A stretch of DNA of 63,072 nt from Planctomycetaceae bacterium (GTDB taxonomy: Bacteria; Planctomycetota; Planctomycetia; Pirellulales; Pirellulaceae): positions 1-63,072 of the forward strand of contig JAHEJI010000005.1 in assembly GCA_024638965.1 (NCBI GenBank), written 5' to 3'. Numbering within the stretch: position 1 is the stretch's first letter; every line of letters begins with the position of its first letter. A model generated the notes under the pieces. The model was not told the DNA's origin, made no database searches, and was given only the letters and a program-made list of their open reading frames with translations. A program made the translations under genes and the position numbers. Shown piece after piece: positions 56,279 to 63,072 of this stretch.

Positions 56279-56647
56279 GTGAAACAACAAAAAGCATTAA
56301 ACGTTCAACGTTGGCGGCGAAAGAATCGCGTTCGCAAGAAACTGCGTGGCAGCGCTGATCAACCGCGTTTGTGCGTTAACCGCACCAACAAGCATTTGTA
56401 TTGTCAATTGATCGATGACGAGATTGGCAAAACTTTGGCTGCCGCAAGTACGCGAGACAAAGATCTGGCCGGGCAGATCAAGTATGGAGGCAACTGCGAT
56501 GCGGCCAAGATTGTCGGTCAGGCAATTGCCGAACGGGCGAAAGCGGCGGGCGTAAGCCGGATCAAGTTTGATCGCGGATCTTTCAAGTACCACGGTCGCG
56601 TCGCCGAACTCGCCAACGCAGCACGTGAAGCTGGACTTGAGTTTTAA
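56279..56647 (+). CDS. rplR: 50S ribosomal protein L18
   Basis: This 122-aa protein starts at GTG. It has [39 protein letters not shown] and [20 protein letters not shown]. Typical length; it binds 5S rRNA with L5. Confidence 0.96.
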   Translation: MKQQKALNVQRWRRKNRVRKKLRGSADQPRLCVNRTNKHLYCQLIDDEIGKTLAAASTRDKDLAGQIKYGGNCDAAKIVGQAIAERAKAAGVSRIKFDRGSFKYHGRVAELANAAREAGLEF

Positions 56648-56670
56648 CAACGATTCACAGGGAAACTGAC

Positions 56671-57153
56671 GTGGCACAAGACACACAACATTCAACTAAC
56701 GTCGAACATACCGTCAAAATCAAGCGCTGTGCAGCGGTTGTGAAAGGTGGTCGCCGTTTCAGCTTCGCCGCCATGGTGGTCGTCGGCGACGGTAACGGCA
56801 AAGTCGGCTGGGGTTACGGGAAAGCAAATGAAGTTCCGCCCAGCGTTGAAAAAGCAAACAAACAAGCCAACCGCAGCATGATCAAGGTTCCGATCGTCAA
56901 TGATTCGATTCCGCACCGTGTCGACGGTCGGTTTGGGGCGGCTCGCGTCGTCCTCCTGCCAGCCGGACCCGGTACGGGTGTGATTGCTGGATCTGCGGTG
57001 CGCGCCGTCTGCGAAGCGACTGGCATCAAAAACATTTTGACCAAGAGCTTTGGTTCCAATAATCCGGTGACGCTCGTCAAAGCGACCATTGAAGCGCTCA
57101 AGCAATTGCGAACCAAAGAAGATATTGAACGACTACGAGGAGTCGAGCTGTGA
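56671..57153 (+). CDS. rpsE: 30S ribosomal protein S5
   Basis: This 160-aa protein starts at GTG. It has [41 protein letters not shown] and [18 protein letters not shown]. It overlaps rplO by 4 bp, with no rpmD (L30) between. Confidence 0.97.
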   Translation: MAQDTQHSTNVEHTVKIKRCAAVVKGGRRFSFAAMVVVGDGNGKVGWGYGKANEVPPSVEKANKQANRSMIKVPIVNDSIPHRVDGRFGAARVVLLPAGPGTGVIAGSAVRAVCEATGIKNILTKSFGSNNPVTLVKATIEALKQLRTKEDIERLRGVEL

Positions 57154-57647
57154 AAATTCATGACGTCCATGAGGGCATCACAAAATTCAAACGCAAAAAA
57201 CGATTGGGACGCGGTACCGGTTCCGGGGTTGGTAAGACATCCGCCCGCGGACATAAGGGTCAGTATTCCCGGGCCGGTCATTCAACGACATTGAACTTCC
57301 AGGGTGGTGCGATGCAAATGTTTCGCCGTATCCCGAAACGAGGTTTCTTTAATAAATGGGCCCCCATCGTCGGCTCGGTCAATGTATCGGATCTGGAAGC
57401 GAATTTTGAGGCCGGAGAAGAAGTCAATCCAGAATCGTTGCGAGCCAAAAACCTGGCGAAATATCGCTATGACACGCTCAAAATCCTGGGGGACGGTGAA
57501 CTCAATAAGGCTCTGAAAGTGTCCGCTCACCAATTTAGCAAATCTGCCAAAGAGAAAATAGAAAAAGCCGGTGGCCAGGCGATTGAGTTGCCAGGCAAAA
57601 AACCGGTCGTAAAAAACAAGATGAAATCCGCCGTGAAGGCCAAGTGA
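57150..57647 (+). CDS. rplO: 50S ribosomal protein L15
   Basis: This 165-aa protein starts at a GTG overlapping the rpsE stop (GTGA). It has [39 protein letters not shown] and a C-terminal [13 protein letters not shown] basic tail extends it beyond the usual 145 aa. Confidence 0.96.
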   Translation: MKIHDVHEGITKFKRKKRLGRGTGSGVGKTSARGHKGQYSRAGHSTTLNFQGGAMQMFRRIPKRGFFNKWAPIVGSVNVSDLEANFEAGEEVNPESLRAKNLAKYRYDTLKILGDGELNKALKVSAHQFSKSAKEKIEKAGGQAIELPGKKPVVKNKMKSAVKAK

Positions 57648-57667
57648 ATTCTGAGGTAACAGAAATG

Positions 57668-57694
57668 GCGATCAGAAAATGTTGTTCTGATCGC
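57668..57694 (+). terminator. Hairpin between rplO and secY
   Basis: A perfect 10-bp stem GCGATCAGAA / TTCTGATCGC has a 7-nt loop. It is followed by ATTGTCATTTT, a weak U-run. It may attenuate rather than stop transcription into secY, which starts about 100 bp downstream. Confidence 0.5.
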
Positions 57695-57798
57695 TATTGT
57701 CATTTTGGCCTAAAGCGCCGAAAATCAGGCGAGATCAATCTTTCGCCCCTCCGCTCTTGGCTCAAGACGCTGCCGCGTAAATTTCAGGGACGCCAAAC

Positions 57799-59184
57799 AT
57801 GTTAGAGAAGCTTCGCATTATTTTTACGATTCCGGAACTTCGTCAGAAGATCATGTTGACGCTGTTCCTGCTGGCCATCTACCGGATTGGCTGGCAAATT
57901 CCCTTGCCCATGATCGATCAAGAGGCGATGAACCAGTTTGCCACCAATATGGCAAATACGGGCCTCGGTGACTTTCTGGCTAAAGTCTCGGTATTTAGCG
58001 CGAGCCAGTTGAATCAGGCGACGATTTTTGGCCTCGGCATCATGCCCTACATTTCGGCCGCGATTATTTTGCAGTTGCTCGGTTCGGTTTACGCACCGCT
58101 GGAAGCGCTTCGCAAAGAAGGCGAAGCTGGCCGCAAAAAAATTAATGAATACACTCGATACCTGACCGTAGTCTTGTGCTTGATTCAGAGTGCTGCTTTT
58201 CTCAAAGTCGTCATCATGGCTGACCCCTCAGGTACGGGTGCCAGTAATATGACGGCGGATTTGTTCGAAAATGAATCCGGCAATCTGACTTTCCTCTGGC
58301 AAATTGTCGCAATTCTGATCATGACTTGCGGCAGTGTGTTTTTGATGTGGCTGGGTGAGCAGATTGACGAATACGGTATCGGGAACGGAATCAGTTTGTT
58401 GATTATGGCCGGTATCGTCGCGATGATGCCCGGTGCGTTGATGAGCCTGCTCACCGATGCAAAATTTGAATTGACCAGCCTTACCTCTGGCACGGTGGGC
58501 ATCGAAAAAATGATTGCTCTGATTCTGGTGTTTGTCGGGGTCGTTGTCGGGGTGGTGTTTATTACGCTGGCTCAACGTCGGATTCCCACCCAAAGTGCCA
58601 AACACGTTCGCGGTCGCCGTGTTTATGGCGGTACTCGCCAGTACATGCCATTGCGTATCAATCAGGCCGGGGTCATGCCGATCATTTTCGCCAGTAGCCT
58701 TTTGATGTTGCCTCCGTTTCTGCTTTCCTACCTGGGAAAGACAATGGGCAACAACTGGTTCGCAAACCTCCTGGGCACGACGGGCCAGGTTTTGCAGAAT
58801 CCATTGTCCATGGTTTATAACCTGATTTACGTGGCGATGATTTACTTCTTCTGTTACTTTTGGACTGCGATCACGTTTAATCCGAAAGAAATTTCCGACA
58901 ACCTCAAAGACAATGGAACCTTTATTCCAGGCTACCGTCCGGGCCGTCGCACTGAGGATTATCTCGAGAAAGTGATCGAACGAATTACCTACGTTGGAGC
59001 CGGTTTCCTCGCCTTGGTGGCCGTGATTCCGACGATCATTTCGGAGCTGCTGAGCGTCAACTTCATGGTTGCCAGTTTCTATGGTGGTACCGGTCTGCTA
59101 ATTGCGGTCAGTGTGGCTTTTGATCTGGTTCAGAAGATTGATAGCCACTTGATCATGCGAAACTACAAAGGGCTGTTAGAGTAG
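57799..59184 (+). CDS. secY: Preprotein translocase subunit SecY
   Basis: This 461-aa, ten-TM channel protein has the plug/TM2 region IFGLGIMPYISAAIILQLLG, RIPTQSAKHVRGRRVYGG and PLRINQAGVMPIIFASSLL. The C-terminal loops carry FIPGYRPGRRTEDYLEKV. Length matches the family. It closes the cluster; adk, map, infA and the alpha operon are not downstream. A terminator follows at 59228-59260. Confidence 0.97.
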   Translation: MLEKLRIIFTIPELRQKIMLTLFLLAIYRIGWQIPLPMIDQEAMNQFATNMANTGLGDFLAKVSVFSASQLNQATIFGLGIMPYISAAIILQLLGSVYAPLEALRKEGEAGRKKINEYTRYLTVVLCLIQSAAFLKVVIMADPSGTGASNMTADLFENESGNLTFLWQIVAILIMTCGSVFLMWLGEQIDEYGIGNGISLLIMAGIVAMMPGALMSLLTDAKFELTSLTSGTVGIEKMIALILVFVGVVVGVVFITLAQRRIPTQSAKHVRGRRVYGGTRQYMPLRINQAGVMPIIFASSLLMLPPFLLSYLGKTMGNNWFANLLGTTGQVLQNPLSMVYNLIYVAMIYFFCYFWTAITFNPKEISDNLKDNGTFIPGYRPGRRTEDYLEKVIERITYVGAGFLALVAVIPTIISELLSVNFMVASFYGGTGLLIAVSVAFDLVQKIDSHLIMRNYKGLLE

Positions 59185-59227
59185 CCGTTGGTTCGTCTGC
59201 TACGTTGATCACGATTACACGAACATC

Positions 59228-59260
59228 ATGGCTGAGTCAGTTTTGGCTCAGTCATTTTTT
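59228..59260 (+). terminator. Intrinsic terminator of the S10-spc-secY operon
   Basis: ATGGCTGAGTCA pairs with TGGCTCAGTCAT (12 bp with two G-T pairs, loop GTTT) and runs into TTTTT. It lies 44 bp after secY. Confidence 0.88.
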
Positions 59261-59295
59261 GTGATTGAAATCAAGATTGATAAAAACAAACGGAT

Positions 59296-59368
59296 CGTTT
59301 AACCGTGTGGGCAACGCCCCGCGCGTTTAGACTGGTAAAACATGGCCCGCTGGGCACGCGGTTAAACG
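59296..59368. repeat. Dispersed palindromic repeat, family B, copy 2
   Basis: Perfect terminal inverted repeats CGTTTAACCG / CGGTTAAACG enclose imperfectly paired arms (GTGTGGGCAACGCCCC and GGCCCGCTGGGCAC). It matches the copy at 29549-29615, including a shared tail to about 59408. It lies between secY and the end of the convergent tatD gene. Confidence 0.82.
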
Positions 59369-59435
59369 AAGCAGGGATAGGTCTCTATCAATTCCGGATT
59401 CAATTATCGCAAGCTGAGCAAGATAGTTTCCCAGC

Positions 59436-60209
59436 TCAAACACAAAACAACCGTTTTGCGTTATCCGTCGTCAACTTCGCGAGTTCTTCTAGCGAACATT
59501 CACGCACATCCGCAAGGCATTGGGCCGTGTGTTTTACCAGCGCCGGTTGATTCGGTCGTTGTCCACGTTTCGGATGAGGAGAAAGGTAGGGAGAATCCGT
59601 TTCGATTAAAAGTCGATCATTCGGAACCATTTTTGCCACTTCCCGAAGCTCGACCGATTTCTTAAACGTGACCATCCCGGCAAAGCTGATATGCATTCCC
59701 CACTCCAGGCATTGTTGAGCCGTTTCCTGAGCGCCAGTGAAGGAATGCATGATCCCGTTGACCGATTGCGTTTTCGCAAACGGCCGCAGGCGATCGAGGA
59801 TGTCCTGTTCACAATCCCGCATGTGAATTACAAGCGGTTTACCCGTCTCGTTGGAAAGTTCGATGTGGCGATCAAACCAGGCGAGTTGGGTTGCAAACGG
59901 ACAATAGTCCCAATAACGATCGAGTCCCGTTTCACCGAGTGCAACAGCCTTCGGGTGTTTGATTAGTTTTTTGATCTGGCCCCAATCAGTTTCGTTGGCA
60001 GTCGCACACTGGTTCGGATGGATGCCTACGGCAGCCCACACAACTTCGTGCTGCTCGGCAATCTCGATGCAAGCGTAGCTGGAGGCAACCGTTGTTCCGA
60101 TCGCTACCATGCCGGTCAAACCTGCCTCCAAGGCATTCGTGACGACTTGATCGAGAATGGGTCTTAGCTGTTTATCATCAAGATGAGCGTGCGTGTCAAA
60201 TAATTCCAT
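59436..60209 (-). CDS. tatD: TatD-family metal-dependent hydrolase/DNase
   Basis: This 257-aa TIM-barrel hydrolase has metal ligands in FDTHAHLD, GETGLDRYW, LVIHMRDCE, GIMHSFTG and LIETDSPYL. TatD proteins are 3'-5' DNases/RNases. It converges on secY across a 251-bp region containing the secY terminator and repeat family B. Which TatD/YcfH subgroup it belongs to cannot be told from sequence alone. Confidence 0.95.
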   Translation of the reverse strand: MELFDTHAHLDDKQLRPILDQVVTNALEAGLTGMVAIGTTVASSYACIEIAEQHEVVWAAVGIHPNQCATANETDWGQIKKLIKHPKAVALGETGLDRYWDYCPFATQLAWFDRHIELSNETGKPLVIHMRDCEQDILDRLRPFAKTQSVNGIMHSFTGAQETAQQCLEWGMHISFAGMVTFKKSVELREVAKMVPNDRLLIETDSPYLSPHPKRGQRPNQPALVKHTAQCLADVRECSLEELAKLTTDNAKRLFCV

Positions 60210-60332
60210 AGGATAAACTTTGTCGCGTTAACAATGTGACTTTAGAGTAGATTAAACCGCAACGGCTACCTCGCGTATTATCAAAACTGAATTGCGTTTA
60301 TGATATGCCCCTGCACAACTACGGGGAACAAA

Positions 60333-61199
60333 ATGACCAAAATCGACCAGTTTGAGAGTATCTTTCGGGCGGCTGCAAAGGATAAGTTTGAACCCGAAGA
60401 TGTCCGAGTTGACAAAGTGCTGATCGTAACCGACAAGGACGCGACCGGTAGTCAACCGTTTATCGAGGAGGTTCAGGCCTTTCTGAAGGTCTTCTCTGAA
60501 GAGTACAACCCCAAGTGGGAACAAGTTAATGGAGATGCATTCTCCTGCGTCAATGAATTGCTCGAACTGGTAAACCAGCAGAAACCCGATTTGATTTGCA
60601 CTTATCGCAATCTGCACACTCCAGCAACCGAGTTTCCCTACAGCCTGGGAGTCTATGTCGATGTGTTAACTCAGGCGACAACCGTTCCAATCCTGCTAAT
60701 GCCGCGGATGGAACTTCAAACGGACTCTGAAACAAGGAAATTGATCCAAACAGGAACGGCGAAAGTGATGGCCATCACTGACCATCTTGCCGGTGATCAC
60801 CGGCTGGTCAATGTTGCCGCCAAACTGGTTCGGACGGGAGGCAAACTGTTGTTGACGCACGTCGAAGATCAATATTACTTTGAGCGTTTTCTTTCGGTCA
60901 TCGACAAGATCGCCGACATCGATTCGGAAATCGCCAAAGAATCGATCATGGAACAGCTGCTTGCCGAACCGCGAGATTACATCGAATCGTGTCGGCAAGT
61001 CATTGAGGAATCGGGAAACGTAGAAGTCGAATCGATTGTGACCGTCGGTCACTTGATGAAAGATCATCTCCGGATCATCGAAGACAACCATGTTGACTTG
61101 CTGATTTTGCATACCAAAGACGACGACCAATTGGCGATGCACGGGTTGGCTTATCCGTTGGCAGTTGAGATGCGAACGATTCCGATGCTGATGATTTAA
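60333..61199 (+). CDS. Tandem universal-stress-protein (UspA) domain protein
   Basis: This protein of about 288 aa starts at the ATG at 60333 (GGGGAA 6 bp upstream). It has two UspA-like halves. The first (about residues 20-140) contains KPDLICTYRNLHTP and TQATTVPILLMP. The second (about 145-288) contains AKVMAITDHLAGDHRLVNVA, DLLILHTKDDDQ and the ending RTIPMLMI. The usual ATP-binding glycine loop (G-x2-G-x9-GS) is not evident in either half. It precedes a transporter gene by 140 bp and may regulate it; USP-transporter pairs are common. Confidence 0.85.
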   Translation: MTKIDQFESIFRAAAKDKFEPEDVRVDKVLIVTDKDATGSQPFIEEVQAFLKVFSEEYNPKWEQVNGDAFSCVNELLELVNQQKPDLICTYRNLHTPATEFPYSLGVYVDVLTQATTVPILLMPRMELQTDSETRKLIQTGTAKVMAITDHLAGDHRLVNVAAKLVRTGGKLLLTHVEDQYYFERFLSVIDKIADIDSEIAKESIMEQLLAEPRDYIESCRQVIEESGNVEVESIVTVGHLMKDHLRIIEDNHVDLLILHTKDDDQLAMHGLAYPLAVEMRTIPMLMI

Positions 61200-61339
61200 C
61201 ACCGATTTATTCGACTGCCACCGCAAGCGCTTTTTCGATCCGCTGATTCGAAGAACTAACGCCGGCGTGTTGCGTTGAACGAGCCGACTGCATTGACGGC
61301 AAAGACGAAACTAAACCAAGGATTGAGAAGCCAGGTACC

Positions 61340-62935
61340 ATGTCCACCATTTCACTGATTGCGGAAGCGGGAAAAGTCAGCTGGCCAATCACGGTTATGT
61401 TTGCGATGTTGTTGGTTGGCTTGATCGTTGCGCTCGCAGTGGAAGAAAAGATCCATGCCAAGAAGTCGATCATTGCGGGGAGCTTTGCGATCGTTTGCCT
61501 GTTGCTGGCGACGTTTACCGGTATCCTGAGTTTTGAGCAGATCGTTGTGGGTTCGCATCGCGTGGTGGTTCCCGGAGGCGAAGTTGATGTCGAATTTTCA
61601 GCACCTGTCGATATCGAGTTTTATCCAGAAGGCAGCACGGAAAAAACCGACGAGATCGCGCTGGATGACGAAGAGGGCGGACCGGATCCCGCCGCAGTCG
61701 ACCATAATCACCATTCTTCACTGCACGTCGACGGTGAACGGCTGAAAACACCAGTCTACATTCCCGGGATCGATTGGTCTGTGATTGCAATCATCCTTGG
61801 TTCGAGCCTGTTTGTAGACGTGACAAGCAAATCCGGGCTGTTCACCTGGATTGCGATCAAAGTCACGAAGGCTTCGAAGGGTGATCCGTTCTTGTTGCTT
61901 TTTTTTTACGGGTTCATGACGGTCGTCTTTTCGGCCGTATTGAATAACGTCACTGCGATGATCATTGTCGGTTCGTTAACGGTCGTTTCCCTGGAAAAAC
62001 TTGATCAAAGAAAACTGCTCCTCGGGTTCCTGTTGATTGAAGGGCTGCTTACCAACATTGGCGGTTTGTTGACGCTGATCAGTAGTGTCCCCAACATCAT
62101 TATCGGGACCGCAGCCGATATCAGTTTCACCACCTTCTTAATCAAGTCCTCACCGTTTGTCCTGGTTTCGACGTTGCTGACGCTGTGGATGGGATCGGCT
62201 CTTTTCAAGATTAAGCGTTTGAAGACGGCTGATGAAAAATCAGTCGCAAAGCAATTGGTGGAGAGTTTTGATGAAAACGATGGCGTCAAGAGTTGGGGCT
62301 TTTTCAAATTTGCGGCCGTGATGCTGGTTTTATTCATTCTCGTGATCGCCACGACATCTGCACTGCCCGGAATTAGCAATCTTGGGATGGGTTTCGTCGC
62401 AATGTCGTTTGCCACGATCATGCTTTGGCGGTTTAAATCGGAAGTGAATCGTTTTTACAGCGCGATCGATTGGGACTTGATCGGCTTCTTTATGGCACTA
62501 TTTGTCGTGATTTACGTAATGGAACACGCTATGGTTTTGCACGCCATCGGCGAAGGGCTACAAGCCGTCGTGCATGACATCAAACAAGTTCCTCCCAGTC
62601 GGATGGATGCAACGACATTGCTGTGTGGATCTGCTGTTTTCAGTAGCGTGACGGACAACATTCCACTCGCGGCCATGTTTGGCAACATCCTTCACGATCT
62701 GGGAACGCCAAACGATTCCACGCTGTGGTGGTCCGTCATTTTCGGAGCTAACTTGGGTGGCAATCTTACTCCGATAGGCTCCGCGTCGACCTTGGTCGCC
62801 GTTACGATCATGCACAAGCACAAATTGCCGATGACATTTATGGGCTTCGTTAAAGCGGCGGTGCCTTACGCGATCGTACAAATCGCTTTGGCGATTCTGT
62901 ACGTGTTGTACGTTTTGCCGTACATGAATTTCTGA
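61340..62935 (+). CDS. NhaD/ArsB/SLC13-superfamily ion transporter
   Basis: This 531-aa membrane protein has about 11-13 predicted TM helices. Superfamily motifs are VLNNVTAMIIVGSLTVVS, TNIGGLLTLISSVPNIIIG and, in the second half, DNIPLAAMFGNIL with FGANLGGNLTPIGSASTLV. They form two inverted repeats. A charged, His/Asp/Glu-rich extracytoplasmic loop (about residues 70-130) separates TM2 from TM3. Substrate could be Na+/H+ (NhaD-like) or an oxyanion/dicarboxylate; the sequence does not decide. It lies downstream of the USP gene. Confidence 0.88.
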   Translation: MSTISLIAEAGKVSWPITVMFAMLLVGLIVALAVEEKIHAKKSIIAGSFAIVCLLLATFTGILSFEQIVVGSHRVVVPGGEVDVEFSAPVDIEFYPEGSTEKTDEIALDDEEGGPDPAAVDHNHHSSLHVDGERLKTPVYIPGIDWSVIAIILGSSLFVDVTSKSGLFTWIAIKVTKASKGDPFLLLFFYGFMTVVFSAVLNNVTAMIIVGSLTVVSLEKLDQRKLLLGFLLIEGLLTNIGGLLTLISSVPNIIIGTAADISFTTFLIKSSPFVLVSTLLTLWMGSALFKIKRLKTADEKSVAKQLVESFDENDGVKSWGFFKFAAVMLVLFILVIATTSALPGISNLGMGFVAMSFATIMLWRFKSEVNRFYSAIDWDLIGFFMALFVVIYVMEHAMVLHAIGEGLQAVVHDIKQVPPSRMDATTLLCGSAVFSSVTDNIPLAAMFGNILHDLGTPNDSTLWWSVIFGANLGGNLTPIGSASTLVAVTIMHKHKLPMTFMGFVKAAVPYAIVQIALAILYVLYVLPYMNF

Positions 62936-62952
62936 CGGTTCGCAATTCCTTA

Positions 62953-63072
62953 GCAGTAGCCGAGTCTGTCCCAGACTCGTGTCAGAGTAGCCGAGCAGTA
63001 GCCGAGTCTGTCCCAGACTCGTGTCAGAGTAGCCGAGCAGTAGCCGAGTCTGTCCCAGACTCGTGTCAGAGT
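62953..63072. repeat. 42-bp tandem repeat, continuing beyond the window
   Basis: Units start at 62953, 62995 and 63037; the third is cut by the window edge. Each contains the hairpin GAGTCTG-TCC-CAGACTC followed by GTGTCAGAGTAGCCGA. The copies are identical where visible. It lies just after the transporter gene stop. Confidence 0.93.

Noticed and set aside
59305-59550. Small plus-strand frame after secY
   Set aside because: It starts within repeat family B copy 2 and continues antisense to tatD.
62953-63072. Possible CRISPR array
   Set aside because: The units are identical 42-bp tandem copies with no unique spacers between them, and no cas genes are in the window.

Overview
The window looks like chromosomal DNA of a planctomycete, most likely a marine Pirellulales-type bacterium. 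This rests on gene content and protein style, not on a database search. The indicators are a long MoxR/DUF58/BatA operon of large membrane proteins, an M56 (BlaR1-like) peptidase fused to secretin-like and LptA-like domains, NPCBM-type secreted proteins, many short palindromic dispersed repeats, a Planctomycetes-style 'FSLKWLL' membrane anchor, and an S10-spc cluster without rpmD. GC content is moderate (about 50%). I saw no rRNA or tRNA gene, no IS element, no prophage and no CRISPR array.

Layout. (1) 1-5011, minus: a secreted NPCBM protein, one intact HtrA-type protease and two HtrA-like paralogues that have lost all three catalytic residues; the last runs off the left edge. (2) 5352-20556, minus: eight genes from MoxR ATPase through DUF58, BatA/VWA, a PQQ-propeller/TPR protein, a VWA/GATase-like membrane protein and a DUF4175-like membrane protein to two low-complexity secreted proteins. 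A strong terminator follows. (3) 20827-24678, plus: a membrane-anchored VWA protein, a large secreted protein and a PIG-L deacetylase. (4) 24691-29337: a NarL response regulator and multi-PAS histidine kinase pair, divergent from a PAS-LuxR regulator. (5) 29745-38076: an HrpA-type helicase, a DUF11-like secreted protein, csrA and sucCD. (6) 38369-44047: a blaI-blaR1-like operon divergent from an S9 peptidase, with two matching dyads in the shared control region. (7) 44071-47929, minus: a five-gene operon of a mini secretin-like protein, a LolD-type ATPase, an FtsX-type permease, a ZnuA-fold lipoprotein and a small membrane protein. (8) 48157-59184, plus: the S10-spc ribosomal protein cluster ending in secY. 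rplX (L24) is missing from its usual slot, which holds a REP-like hairpin. (9) 59436-62935: a TatD nuclease, a tandem universal-stress protein and an NhaD/SLC13-like transporter. A 42-bp tandem repeat then runs off the right edge.

Regions 2 and 3 look like an envelope and periplasm assembly or stress module: AAA+ chaperone, VWA clients and proline/charge-rich periplasmic proteins. Regions 1, 6 and 7 are the most unusual. They are a protease with two dead paralogues, a one-polypeptide sensor that joins metalloprotease, secretin-like and OstA-like domains under BlaI, and an exporter-type ABC system paired with a metal-binding-fold lipoprotein and a truncated secretin-like protein.
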